Shown: one piece after another, positions 8,131-18,117 of the stretch
How positions within the stretch are numbered: position 1 is the first letter of the stretch
How the letters are laid out: each line of letters opens with the position of its first letter
NCBI GenBank assembly: GCA_009841265.1
Contig: VXMB01000007.1
Coordinates: 186,001-250,000 of the forward strand
Length of the DNA stretch: 64,000 bases
From: Gemmatimonadota bacterium
GTDB taxonomy: Bacteria; JAAXHH01
Direction of reading: 5' to 3'
The notes under the pieces: generated by a model
Seen by the model: the letters and a program-made list of their open reading frames with translations, nothing else
Databases searched by the model: none
Told to the model about the DNA's origin: nothing
Made by a program: the position numbers and the translations under genes

Positions 8131-10125
8131 ATGGCCTCAGTACAGCAAAGTGTTTCCGCCTCGGCTGTCCGTGCGACCGCGACCCGGATCATTACGCCGC
8201 GATCCATTCTCCTGGGCCTGACGAGCGTCGTACTGATTTCCCTCATCGTCCCCTATTTCCAGTACACCATGGCCTCGTCCCAGCTGGGCGCGGATCATCT
8301 CCACATCGGCGCGCTGTTTCTGGCCTTCGCGTACCTGGTCGTATTCAACGTGGTGCTGGCCAGGTGGAAGAAGGACTGGGCCCTAACGCCCCACGAGTTC
8401 GTCATCCCCCTGGCCATGGGCATGGCGGCATCGGGGCTGACGACCAACGGCATGGGCGCCCCGTTCATCTCCACGCTGATGGCCCCCTACCTGCTTGCGA
8501 CGCCCGAGAACCAGTGGGCCGAGTACTTCTACCCGTACCTGAAGCCCTGGGCGACCGTCACGAACCAGGGCAACGCCCTCACGTGGCTGGTAGACGGCAT
8601 CCCGCCCGGCGCGTCCATTCCCTGGAGCGTGTGGGGCATTCCGTTGTTCTGGTGGCTGACCTTCATCGTACCGATCATCTTCATGGGCCTGTGTCTCGTG
8701 GTCATCCTCAGGCGGCAGTGGGTCGAACACGAGAAGCTCGTCTTTCCCATGATGCAGATCCCCCTCGCCTTCACCCGCGGCATGGAATCTCCGAGCCGTG
8801 TCCCGGCCTTTCTCTCGGAGAAGCGTTTCTGGATCGGCTTTTCCATCCCGTTCTGCGTGATGATGTACAACATCGTCGGGTTCTTCACCCCGGTCGTGCC
8901 CCAGTTCCCCTATTTCGGGTCGGCGCCGCCCATCGTATTCGGCGAGGGGTTCCCCCCGCTGGAAATCAACTTCCGCCCGGCCATCCTGGGCATTTCCTAT
9001 TTCGTCAACCTGGACGTCCTCGCCGGTTTCTGGGTGTTCTACATGATCGGGATCATCCAGGTGGGCATCGCTCACCGGATCGGGTACGACATCCCGGGAC
9101 GGGACAACTACACGTCGATCCACCCCATGCTGGACTGGCAGAACATGGGCGCGTTCATCCTGTTCGTGGGATGGGGGCTCTGGCGAGCGCGGTTTCACAT
9201 CCGCGCCGTGTGCTCCCAGGCCTTCGGCCGCAGGTCGGACCTGGACGACTCGCAGGAAATGCTGCCCTATCGGGTCGCAGTCTTCGGATTCATCGGGGGT
9301 TTCGTCTACGGGGTGGTCTGGCTGAACCAGCTGGGCATGAGCGTGCCCATCGCCGTGTTCCTCCTCGCCGGCGTATTCGTCATTTATATCGGCGTGTCCC
9401 GCATCATCGCCGAGGCCGGGCTGCCCTATGTGCGTTCGCCCATGATCGCCCAGGTGCTCGTGTTCTATTCGGTCGGGTCGGCCAACCTTTCCATGTCCAC
9501 TATGACGGCCATGGCCCAGACGTACGGACCCGTCAGCGAGATCAAGTCGACCTTCATGCCCGCCTTCATGCAGGCGGCCAAACTGTCCGAGATCGGTACA
9601 CGCTGGCAACGCGGCCTGGGCTGGTCGATCCTGGCCGCCGCGGTGATCGGCGTGGTGATCTCGCTGGTCTGGACGATCTATATGGGGTTCGACCAGGGCA
9701 CGCGCCAGTTCACCAACGGCTGGTGGTTCGGCCGGATCGGTTCGACCATCCCCTACAATGAAACGCTCACCAAGATCCGGGACCCCTTCGGTCCGGACAC
9801 GTCGCGGCTGATGTTCTTCCTGGTGGGCGGTGCGCTCATGTTTCTGCTCATGACACTGAGGGCCCGGCTGCCGGGCTGGCCGCTGCATCCCCTCGGATTC
9901 TTCCTTTCATACTCCTGGCCCGCCCGGGCGATCGTCTCGTCCATGTTCGTGTGCTGGGTCATCAAGAGCATCATGATGTGGGTCGGCGGCATCGAACTGT
10001 ACCGGAAGGGACAGCCCTTCTTCCTGGGCCTGATCTTCGGCGTGGTCACCGGTGTGATTATCTCCATGTTCGTCGACTACGTGTGGTTCCCCCACGCGGG
10101 CCATCATATCTACGGGATAGACTAG
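8131..10125 (+). CDS. DUF6785-type polytopic membrane protein (transporter-like)
   Basis: An integral membrane protein of 664 residues with about 12 or more hydrophobic segments, paralogous to the gene at 1-1299. The frame is open further upstream, but the leading residues look non-coding. The ATG at 8131, giving MASVQQSV, precedes the first helix LLGLTSVVLISLIVPYF and lies downstream of a good promoter. No strong ribosome binding site is visible. Family members are transporter-like proteins of unknown substrate (DUF6785 with a C-terminal DUF6784 region). The next gene starts one base after its stop, so the pair is probably translated together. A role in uptake of a peptide- or amide-like compound is only an inference from context. 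Confidence 0.75.
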   Translation: MASVQQSVSASAVRATATRIITPRSILLGLTSVVLISLIVPYFQYTMASSQLGADHLHIGALFLAFAYLVVFNVVLARWKKDWALTPHEFVIPLAMGMAASGLTTNGMGAPFISTLMAPYLLATPENQWAEYFYPYLKPWATVTNQGNALTWLVDGIPPGASIPWSVWGIPLFWWLTFIVPIIFMGLCLVVILRRQWVEHEKLVFPMMQIPLAFTRGMESPSRVPAFLSEKRFWIGFSIPFCVMMYNIVGFFTPVVPQFPYFGSAPPIVFGEGFPPLEINFRPAILGISYFVNLDVLAGFWVFYMIGIIQVGIAHRIGYDIPGRDNYTSIHPMLDWQNMGAFILFVGWGLWRARFHIRAVCSQAFGRRSDLDDSQEMLPYRVAVFGFIGGFVYGVVWLNQLGMSVPIAVFLLAGVFVIYIGVSRIIAEAGLPYVRSPMIAQVLVFYSVGSANLSMSTMTAMAQTYGPVSEIKSTFMPAFMQAAKLSEIGTRWQRGLGWSILAAAVIGVVISLVWTIYMGFDQGTRQFTNGWWFGRIGSTIPYNETLTKIRDPFGPDTSRLMFFLVGGALMFLLMTLRARLPGWPLHPLGFFLSYSWPARAIVSSMFVCWVIKSIMMWVGGIELYRKGQPFFLGLIFGVVTGVIISMFVDYVWFPHAGHHIYGID

Positions 10126-10126
10126 C

Positions 10127-13100
10127 GTGTATTCGCGCATATTCGGTTACTTTTTCCTCGCCGTGGGCGTCCTGTTGTTTCTCGCCGTGGCCGTCGCCGG
10201 CCCGGCCTGGGTGACGGAGCACGTGATCCTGAGGATCGTCTCCCTTCCCGAGGACGTGCCGCCCAGACCCCTCGAGGAGGCGCCGGTGTCCTGGGAAGAG
10301 GTCTCCGAAATCGTTACCCGGGAACACGTGGAGGCCCATGTCCGGGCGATGAGCGAAAACCCGTCCCGCGTCGTCGGCTATCCGGGCAACCGGGCGGCCA
10401 TGGAATACGTGGTCGATGCCTTCCATGCCGGAGGCCTGTCCGACGTAGCCGTCGACACCTTCACGGTATCCTCTCCCGTCGACCACGGATTCACGCTGAC
10501 CGTGCACGACTCCGTCGAGACCGAGATACCGGTGTACCAGTTCTGGCCCAACCTGGTCCGGCTGAATTCCTTCCCCGACGGGATCCGGGGGGCCCTGCAC
10601 TACGGCAGGCGGGGCGAATTCCAGGCCTTCAACGGGAAGGAGATCGAGGGGAGCATCGTCCTGGTCGATTTCGACGGGCGCGACCAGTACCTCAACGCGC
10701 GGATGCTCGGTGCCCAGGCCGTGCTGTTCCACGACAGCGGCCCCGGTTCCGTGACCAACAACCAGGCCCAGCGAAAGATCCTGGACGTGCCCGCCGACGT
10801 GCCGCGCTTCTGGGTCCCGGACCCGCATGCCGCCGAGGTCCTGGCGGCCGCGCGGTCCGGCGAGGTCGAAGTGACGATCCGGGGACGCATGTCATGGGAA
10901 CGGGCGGAGACCTGGAACGTCATGGGGTGGATACCGGGCAAGGACGAGCCGCTGCCCGGAGGCGACGGCACGGAGAAGTGGAAAGACCGGATCGTCGTGC
11001 TGTCAACGTTCTACGACGCCATGTCGGTCGTACCCGGACTGGCGCCGGGCGCCGAGAGCGCGGGGGGCGTCGCCGCCATGCTGGAGCTGATAAACGTGCT
11101 CCGGGCCCATCCGCCGGGATACACGGTGCTGTTCCTGGCCACGTCCGCCCATTTCCACGGGCTGCAGGGCGTGAACGACTTCCTGGACCGTCACCAGAGG
11201 AAAGACGAGTTCTTCCTGGAACGGATCCCCGAAGCGGACCGGATCCCCTTCGACCTGTTCCTGGGCCTGGACCTCACCAGCAGGGCGGACCAGGTCGGCC
11301 TGTTCAGCTACGGCGATTTCATCTTCTTCACCTCGAATCTGGAGATTCTGTACGAACCCTATGCGGACCGGTACCTGAATTACGCGCGCAAGGCCGGGGT
11401 CCACGACGAAGCGGACAGCCGGACGGCCTACCTCAACACGCTGACGCACCCGCTCCGGTCGCAGGAAAGCTTCATGCCCGCCGGTCCCGCCTTCGACCAC
11501 GAGATGGTCACGCTCGCCGGGCTCAACGGCATGACCTTCGCCACGGTAAACGACAACCGGCTCCTCATCGATACCCCGAAGGACCGGATCGAGTACGTCG
11601 ATTTCTCCAACCTGGTCCGGCAGATCCGGACGCTGGGCACCCTGCTTCCCGCCATGCTGTCCGATCCCGAGGCCTTCGACGTGGACGAGTCGATACGGCT
11701 CAAGGACGAGGGCCGCGATATCGAGGGCCGGGTCCTCGAATTCGACCGCACCGTCGATTTCTTCAAGCCCAATACCCCGGTTTCCGACGCCCTGGTCGTC
11801 TACGAGCCGGGATACCAGAGCCACAGCGGCGTGCGGGGGTTCATGGTTACCCACGCCGACTCGCTGGGGTATTTCCGGCACTCCATGGTCCGGTTCCCCC
11901 GGGGACCGACGGAACTGCGCAGCTACGGCCTGGGCGCCGACGGCCGGATCGTGTACGCCCCGGACCTGGGTGAAGAAGGCAACGCCACCTTTCCTCTCGC
12001 GGTGCCGAATGCTGCAAAGGTGAACAATACCATACAGGTCCTCTTCCCCTGCGAGGAGATCAACCTCTTCGATATCGTGGACCCCGGCGTCTTCGTCGCC
12101 CTCGACAACCTGACCGTACTCGGCCGGGACAACAGTCCGTTGCGCAAGTACGGCGCAGCCTTCGTGGAAGACCAGAGTTTCTTCGGCAACTGGATGACCA
12201 ACGCCGCAGTGGTCTTCGCCAGGCCCGAGGACCGGGTCAAGATGTTCATGAGCTCAGGGCCCCGGGGCGTCAAGTATCTGCTGACCAACACGCCCGAATC
12301 GTGGCTCGACGAACCGCCGGAGAGTATCTCGGACGACGCCATGGCCCTGGCCCAGGGACGGGGATTCACGGCGGACCACGGCCTGATCCTCTACCCCTTC
12401 TACCAGAGCGCCCTGGACCTGTGGTCGCTCAACCGGGCCCGCCTGATGAAACTGGAGGACCACGGCGTGACCAACGCCCGGGCCGCCGAACTCCACGAGG
12501 AAAGCACCGAGGCGCTTCGGGCCGCCCGGGAAGCCCTGGAGAATCGCCGCTACGACGCCTTCGCCGCACAGTCGCGGGAGGCTTGGGGCTACGAGGCGCG
12601 GGCCTATCCCGACGTGCGGTACGCCGCGGACGACACGGTGGACGGCATCGTGTTCTACTTCATGCTGCTGGTCCCTTTTTGTTTCTTCCTCGAACGGCTT
12701 TTCTTCGGTTTCACGGACATTCGGAAGCGGCTGGCCTCGGTGGGCGTGATCTTCGCGGCGGTCTTCATGCTGCTGCAGAACGTGCACCCCGCCTTCCAAC
12801 TCAGCCTGACGCCGTACATGGTCTTTCTCGCCTTCCTCATACTGGCCATGGCGCTGATCATCATCACCATGATCGTGACCCGGTTCGACACCGAGATGAA
12901 GAACCTGACCCGGTCTGCAGCCGGACTCCACGAGGCGGACATCGGCCGGCTGAGCGCCACGGCCGTGGCCATATCCCTGGGGATATCGAACCTGCGCAAG
13001 CGGAAGATGCGCACGGCGCTGACCGCGGTCACGCTGACCCTGCTGACCTTCACCGTGTTGTCCTTCACTTCCTTCCGGACCGGCATCCAGTTCTATACAC

Positions 13101-14695
13101 TGGACCGCGAGAACACCCCGCCGTACGACGGCGTCCTCATGCGCAGCCTGTCGTGGCACTCCCTGCCCACCTCCTTCCTGCCCTACGTGGAGAATGCCTT
13201 CGAAGACCAGGCGGACGTGGTGCCCCGGTCCTGGTACGAGCCGGAGGACATGACCAGTCCCTATATCGATCTGCGCGTTCCGGGCAAAGGGACCGCCACC
13301 ACGGTACAGTCCGTCCTGGGACTGCACGCCGACGAACCGGCCGTCACCGGCCTGGACCGCTACCTGGTGACGGGCGGACGGTGGTTCGCCCCGGACGAAA
13401 GGACGGTCTGCCTGCTGCCCACGGAACTGGCCGAGCGGTTGAACGTGGGGCCGGAGGACGTGGGTACGGCGGAGGTGGAGATCCTCGGGGGACGCTATAC
13501 CGTGATCGGACTGCTCGATTCCGATGGATTCGACGCCTACCGGGACATGGACGACGAGAGCATCATGCCCGCCAGTTTCTCCATGACCCGGACCCTGACC
13601 GAAATGGACATCGAAGTGTTCATGTCCACTATCCAGGCCTCCGAGCACCTGCCGTCCCGCAACGTGCTGGTCCTGCCCTATCGGCAGACGCTCGACCTGA
13701 ACGGGTCCACACGGTCCGTGGCGATCGCGGGGTTCGCCGACGGCGATCAGCTACGCGATTCCGTGGAGGCCTTCATGTCGCGGGTCCTCCTGGCCGTGTT
13801 CGTCGGCATGGAAGACGAAGTAAGGGTTTACAGCTCCCTGGGCGCCACTTCGGTCTCGGGCCTGGCCAACCTGATCATCCTGGTGCTCATCGCAGCGTTC
13901 CTGGTGTTGAACACCATGATGGGCGCCGTGTTCGAACGGTTCCGGGAAATCGGCGTGTACAGCGCGGTGGGCCTGGCGCCGAATCATGTCGCCGCCCTGT
14001 TCATCGCCGAAGCCGCCGTATTCGCGACCCTCGGGGCCGTCTTCGGTTACCTGGCAGGCCAGATCATTACCATGGGGCTCTCGCAGTGGGACCTGCTGGG
14101 CGGCATGTCGCTCAACTATTCCTCCCTGTCGACCGTATACGCCACGATGGTCGTCATGGCCATCGTCTTCCTGTCCACCCTCTACCCGGCTAAGAAGGCC
14201 GCGGACATGACGGTAGAGGACGTGACACGGCGCTGGTCGCCCCCGCCGCCCGATGACGACGACTGGTGCTTCGAGTTCCCGTTCACGGTGACCGTCCCCG
14301 AAGCGTTGCCGCTGTCGGGTTACCTCAACCACATCTTCCAGACGCACGAGGACAGTTCGGCGGAGGACTTCGTCGCCGAGGGGACCTCGCTCGACGCGAT
14401 ACAGGGGGATACCTTCGATACGTATCACGTGGCGTCCACCGTCTGGCTGGCGCCGTACGACCTCGCCATCAGCCAGGACGTGCGGCTTGAACTGGAGCCC
14501 GTGCTCCACGAGAGACTGTACCGCATCCTGATCGTGATCCACCGCCGCAGCGGAGACCTGGCGCAGTGGCAGACGATCAACCGGCGGTTCTTTTCCGTTT
14601 TGAGGAAGCGGTTTCTCGTGTGGCGGACCCTCGCCGAGCCCATAAAGGCGCGGTACCGGGATATCAAGGCTTTCGATCGCCACACGGCCCTGTAG
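10127..14695 (+). CDS. fusion of a degenerate M28 peptidase-like ectodomain with an FtsX-type permease
   Basis: A protein of 1522 residues starting with GTG one base after the previous stop. Residues 5-27 form a membrane anchor. Residues about 50-290 resemble the PA-like insert and start of M28 aminopeptidases, and about 285-560 the M28 core. The metal-binding HYD motif is FYD (residues 295-297), the DDNASG loop reads GAESAGG, and the EE pair is missing, so catalysis is unlikely. Three membrane helices lie at about 838-925, then an FtsX/MacB unit: a helix near 960-985, a periplasmic region, and terminal helices with FREIGVYSAVGL near 1273. The last ~145 residues are soluble and cytoplasmic. 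It may pass a bound signal through the membrane; no ATPase partner is visible in this window. Confidence 0.75.
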   Translation: MYSRIFGYFFLAVGVLLFLAVAVAGPAWVTEHVILRIVSLPEDVPPRPLEEAPVSWEEVSEIVTREHVEAHVRAMSENPSRVVGYPGNRAAMEYVVDAFHAGGLSDVAVDTFTVSSPVDHGFTLTVHDSVETEIPVYQFWPNLVRLNSFPDGIRGALHYGRRGEFQAFNGKEIEGSIVLVDFDGRDQYLNARMLGAQAVLFHDSGPGSVTNNQAQRKILDVPADVPRFWVPDPHAAEVLAAARSGEVEVTIRGRMSWERAETWNVMGWIPGKDEPLPGGDGTEKWKDRIVVLSTFYDAMSVVPGLAPGAESAGGVAAMLELINVLRAHPPGYTVLFLATSAHFHGLQGVNDFLDRHQRKDEFFLERIPEADRIPFDLFLGLDLTSRADQVGLFSYGDFIFFTSNLEILYEPYADRYLNYARKAGVHDEADSRTAYLNTLTHPLRSQESFMPAGPAFDHEMVTLAGLNGMTFATVNDNRLLIDTPKDRIEYVDFSNLVRQIRTLGTLLPAMLSDPEAFDVDESIRLKDEGRDIEGRVLEFDRTVDFFKPNTPVSDALVVYEPGYQSHSGVRGFMVTHADSLGYFRHSMVRFPRGPTELRSYGLGADGRIVYAPDLGEEGNATFPLAVPNAAKVNNTIQVLFPCEEINLFDIVDPGVFVALDNLTVLGRDNSPLRKYGAAFVEDQSFFGNWMTNAAVVFARPEDRVKMFMSSGPRGVKYLLTNTPESWLDEPPESISDDAMALAQGRGFTADHGLILYPFYQSALDLWSLNRARLMKLEDHGVTNARAAELHEESTEALRAAREALENRRYDAFAAQSREAWGYEARAYPDVRYAADDTVDGIVFYFMLLVPFCFFLERLFFGFTDIRKRLASVGVIFAAVFMLLQNVHPAFQLSLTPYMVFLAFLILAMALIIITMIVTRFDTEMKNLTRSAAGLHEADIGRLSATAVAISLGISNLRKRKMRTALTAVTLTLLTFTVLSFTSFRTGIQFYTLDRENTPPYDGVLMRSLSWHSLPTSFLPYVENAFEDQADVVPRSWYEPEDMTSPYIDLRVPGKGTATTVQSVLGLHADEPAVTGLDRYLVTGGRWFAPDERTVCLLPTELAERLNVGPEDVGTAEVEILGGRYTVIGLLDSDGFDAYRDMDDESIMPASFSMTRTLTEMDIEVFMSTIQASEHLPSRNVLVLPYRQTLDLNGSTRSVAIAGFADGDQLRDSVEAFMSRVLLAVFVGMEDEVRVYSSLGATSVSGLANLIILVLIAAFLVLNTMMGAVFERFREIGVYSAVGLAPNHVAALFIAEAAVFATLGAVFGYLAGQIITMGLSQWDLLGGMSLNYSSLSTVYATMVVMAIVFLSTLYPAKKAADMTVEDVTRRWSPPPPDDDDWCFEFPFTVTVPEALPLSGYLNHIFQTHEDSSAEDFVAEGTSLDAIQGDTFDTYHVASTVWLAPYDLAISQDVRLELEPVLHERLYRILIVIHRRSGDLAQWQTINRRFFSVLRKRFLVWRTLAEPIKARYRDIKAFDRHTAL

Positions 14696-14714
14696 CCGGC
14701 GGAGAGGAGCGGCG

Positions 14715-15872
14715 ATGTACGATTTGATCATCAAAGGCGGCCACGTCATCGATCCGGAGAACGGCATCAGCGGAAGCCGGGACGTCGCCGTCGACGGCGG
14801 CCTGATCGCGGCGGTGGAGCACGACATCCCGGCGGAACACGGCCGGAAGGTCGCCCGCGTCCACGGCCATTACGTCACGCCAGGGCTGCTCGACATCCAC
14901 ATGCACGCCTACGGCGGTTACCGGGGGTGGGTGTTCCCCGACGCCCACGTGCTCCCCAACGGGGTGACCACTGTGCTGGATACGGGAGGCGCCGGCTGGA
15001 GGAAATTCGAAGACTTCAAGGACACGGTCATCGCGGATTCCACAACCCGGGTCCTGGCCCTGATCAATATCGTGGGCGCCGGCATGGAAGGCGCCGTGGA
15101 GCAGGACGTTTCGGAGATGGACCCGGTTCCCTGCGGGGACATGATCAGCCGGTACCCGGAGCACGTCGTAGGGTCCAAGACCGCCCATTTCGGCGGTCCG
15201 GGCTGGGAGGCGGTGGACGGCGCCGTCGAGGCAGCCCGGCGAAGCGGCACCATCGCCATGATCGATTTCGCGCCGAAGCCGACCCGGAGCTACCGGGACC
15301 TGCTGCTGAAGAAGCTGAGCCCCGGCGACATCCATACGCACCTCTACGCGCAGCACATCCCCCTGCTGGACGAACACGGACGGGTGAACGACTACGTCCG
15401 GGAAGCCCGGGACAAGGGCATCCTCTTCGACCTGGGCCACGGCGGCGGCAGCTTCTGGTTCCGCATCGCCGTGCCGGCCATCGAGCAGGGGTTCCTGCCG
15501 GATACCATCAGCACGGACCTCCACAAGTACAGCGCCCTGATGCCAAACGCTAGCATGAACACGACCATGTCGAAATGCCTGAACATGGGGATGACCCTGG
15601 AGGACGTGATCATGCGCTCCACGCGAAACCCCGCACGCGCCATCCGGCGCCCCGAACTGGGCACGCTGAGCATCGGCGCGGAGGCGGACGTCGCCGTGCT
15701 GGAGCTGGAATACGGAGAGTTCGGTTTCGTGGACTCGGGCCATGCGCGCATGCGCGGCGACCGGCGGCTGAGGTGCCTGCTGACGGTGCGGGCCGGTGAG
15801 GTGGTCTGGGACCTGAACGGCCTGACGCGTCCGGACTGGGACAAGGCGGGGAAGTACATCAGGACCGAGTAG
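14715..15872 (+). CDS. dihydroorotase-like amidohydrolase/deacetylase family metallohydrolase
   Basis: A cytoplasmic amidohydrolase of 385 residues. It opens with the usual beta-sandwich strand MYDLIIKGGHVIDPENG, followed by the metal motif DIHMHAY (residues about 60-66), a VTTVLDTGG segment and a C-terminal sandwich half with SIGAEADVAVLEL. This is the composition of the amidohydrolase/deacetylase subgroup related to dihydroorotase and N-acyl amino acid deacetylases. A GAGAGGAG ribosome binding site stands six bases before the ATG. It sits between the peptidase-like/FtsX fusion and an OPT-like transporter, so hydrolysis of an imported amide or peptide derivative is plausible. The exact substrate is unknown. 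Confidence 0.82.
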   Translation: MYDLIIKGGHVIDPENGISGSRDVAVDGGLIAAVEHDIPAEHGRKVARVHGHYVTPGLLDIHMHAYGGYRGWVFPDAHVLPNGVTTVLDTGGAGWRKFEDFKDTVIADSTTRVLALINIVGAGMEGAVEQDVSEMDPVPCGDMISRYPEHVVGSKTAHFGGPGWEAVDGAVEAARRSGTIAMIDFAPKPTRSYRDLLLKKLSPGDIHTHLYAQHIPLLDEHGRVNDYVREARDKGILFDLGHGGGSFWFRIAVPAIEQGFLPDTISTDLHKYSALMPNASMNTTMSKCLNMGMTLEDVIMRSTRNPARAIRRPELGTLSIGAEADVAVLELEYGEFGFVDSGHARMRGDRRLRCLLTVRAGEVVWDLNGLTRPDWDKAGKYIRTE

Positions 15873-15970
15873 GCGGATGGGCGAAGGCGGAAGGGTGGCG
15901 TAAGTAAATGAGCGAGGAAACAGGGATCCGGGCAAGCGGAAGCACGAACGGATAGGGACTGGGATAGCGA

Positions 15971-18040
15971 ATGAGTGACACCAGCCGGGAACAGCGGGAA
16001 CAGAGGGAACGGGACGAGAAGGCCGCCGGACAGGACGCGACTTCCAACGGACAGGACGACCGGTGGCAAATCGTGCCGGACAGCCTGCCCTACGAGGACG
16101 GGTTCAGCAGCAGGATTATCTGGGCCGCCTTCTTCGTTGGGCTGGTCATGCTCCCGGGGGCGATCTACCTGGAACTGGTGACCGGAAAGAGTTTCGCGGG
16201 CGCCGCGGAGTGGGTCACCATCATCATGTTCATCGAGATCGGGAAGCGCCTGTTCATCAAGCTGAAACCCCAGGAAGCCATCATACTCTACTGGCTTGCC
16301 GCCGGTCTGGCGGCGACGGGCCTGGGCGCCAGCGGCATGGCGGCCGGATCATCGGTTCACGGCGCGCCTTTCGCCAAGATGATCTGGTTCCAGTATCTGA
16401 TCCAGTCCCCCCAGGCCGACGGGCTGGCCCAGCTTCTACCCCAGTGGGTATCGCCGCCCCGGGGTTCCGATTCCCTGATCACCCGGACCCTCTTCTCCAT
16501 GGAGTGGATGGAACCCATCCTGCTGGCCATCCTCGTGTCCATTCTCGGCCTGGTCAACGCCCTTTCGCTGGGATACGTGCTCTTCCGCATCACGGCGGAC
16601 ACCGAGCGCCTGCCCTTCCCCCTGGCGCCCGTACAGGCGGCCGGCGCCACCGCGCTGGCGGAATCGTCGGCGGGCGAGGAGACCTGGCGATGGCGCCTGT
16701 TTACCGTCGGCGCCATGATCGGCCTGGGCTGGGGCATACTTTACGTGGTCGTCCCGACAGTATCGGGCGTGGTGCTGACCAAGGGCGTCGAGGTCTTCCC
16801 CATTCCCTTCGCGGACTTCACGCCGCGGGTCCGGGACGTGCTGCCCGCGTCGCCCATCGGCATCGGCACGGACATGGCCACGCTCCTGGTGGGTTTCGTC
16901 CTGCCCTTCTGGATCGTGGTCGGCACCTTCATCAGTTCTTTCGTCGTCACTTTCATCGCCAATCCGGCCCTCTACCACTTTGGCCTGCTACACAGCTGGG
17001 CGCCGGGGATGAGCACCATCCCCACGTCCATCAACAACACCATCGATTTCTGGCTGAGTTTCTCCTCCATCGGCACTTCCCTGGTCATCGGCCTGATCGG
17101 TCTGGTCGCCTTCGCCCGCGCCCTGAGGCGAGACCCGGACGGCGCATCCGGAGTCCAGGGACCCCGCCGGCCGCCGCCGGAACGGGGCGATTTCAGGCTG
17201 CCCATCCCCATCGCGCTCTGGGCGTTGTCGACCCTGTGCTTCATCGCTCTGGTCTACTACCTCGAACCCACGTTCCCGGTATGGATCTCCGTGGTGTTCG
17301 GGTTCTTGTGGACGCCCTTCTTCTCCTACATCGGCGCCCGCATGATCGGCCTCACGGGCTCGCCCTACGGATCGTCCTTCCCCTACGCGAGGGAGGGGTC
17401 CTTCTACCTGTCGGGCTACAAGGGCGTGGCCATCTGGTTCGCGCCGGTTCCGCTCTTCGATCACAGCGGCGTGGTCGCGACCTTCCGGCAGCTGGAACTC
17501 ACCCGAACGCGATTTCCAAGCCTGGTCAAACTGTATATATTGAGCCTGTTGCTGCTTATCGTGTTCAGTTTCCTGTTCTATGCCCTGATCTGGAAACTGG
17601 CGCCCATACCGTCCGCGGCCTATCCCTTCGTCGAGAAGATGTGGCCGCTGCAGGCGACGATGGAGACGATCTGGATCAAGTCGACCCTGCCGGGCGGATC
17701 GGATGTGATCGGGCAACTCATCAAGTGGGAGTACATCGGCGCCGGGATGGGGTTCACGGTGGCCCTTTACGGGGTCCTGAGCCTGCTCAAGGCGCCGCCG
17801 CTGTTGTTCTACGGCCTGGTGGCCGGACTGGGTACGGGGGCCTGGATACACTACACGCTGCCCACGTTCATCGGAGCGATGCTGGGCCGGTTCTATTTCG
17901 GGCGGCGGTACGGAGAAAAAAGGTGGCGCGCCTACGCGCCCGTGATCCTGGCCGGATACGGGTGCGGACTGGGACTGATCGGCATGGCCGCCGTCTCCCT
18001 GGTGCTGATCGCCAAGTCCACGTCCCAGATCCTGTTCTGA
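15971..18040 (+). CDS. OPT-like oligopeptide transporter family protein
   Basis: A polytopic inner-membrane protein of 689 residues with a charged N-terminal tail of about 45 residues, then about 14 hydrophobic segments. Features such as EAIILYWLAAGLAATGLGASG, alternating long and short helices and a mid-protein cytoplasmic loop rich in Pro and Arg (about residues 385-410) are consistent with OPT-superfamily peptide or metal-chelate uptake proteins; annotation pipelines often call such proteins peptide transporters. It is not closely similar to the DUF6785-type proteins in the window. It lies 98 bases after the amidohydrolase and 77 bases before the dehydrogenase, all on the same strand. The substrate is not evident. 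Confidence 0.65.
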   Translation: MSDTSREQREQRERDEKAAGQDATSNGQDDRWQIVPDSLPYEDGFSSRIIWAAFFVGLVMLPGAIYLELVTGKSFAGAAEWVTIIMFIEIGKRLFIKLKPQEAIILYWLAAGLAATGLGASGMAAGSSVHGAPFAKMIWFQYLIQSPQADGLAQLLPQWVSPPRGSDSLITRTLFSMEWMEPILLAILVSILGLVNALSLGYVLFRITADTERLPFPLAPVQAAGATALAESSAGEETWRWRLFTVGAMIGLGWGILYVVVPTVSGVVLTKGVEVFPIPFADFTPRVRDVLPASPIGIGTDMATLLVGFVLPFWIVVGTFISSFVVTFIANPALYHFGLLHSWAPGMSTIPTSINNTIDFWLSFSSIGTSLVIGLIGLVAFARALRRDPDGASGVQGPRRPPPERGDFRLPIPIALWALSTLCFIALVYYLEPTFPVWISVVFGFLWTPFFSYIGARMIGLTGSPYGSSFPYAREGSFYLSGYKGVAIWFAPVPLFDHSGVVATFRQLELTRTRFPSLVKLYILSLLLLIVFSFLFYALIWKLAPIPSAAYPFVEKMWPLQATMETIWIKSTLPGGSDVIGQLIKWEYIGAGMGFTVALYGVLSLLKAPPLLFYGLVAGLGTGAWIHYTLPTFIGAMLGRFYFGRRYGEKRWRAYAPVILAGYGCGLGLIGMAAVSLVLIAKSTSQILF

Positions 18041-18117
18041 GGTCCCGGACCTCGTTCTGACGTCCCGGATTCTGTTCGGATTAACTCTGATTCGTATCCG
18101 AAAGGTACCTGTAGTTT

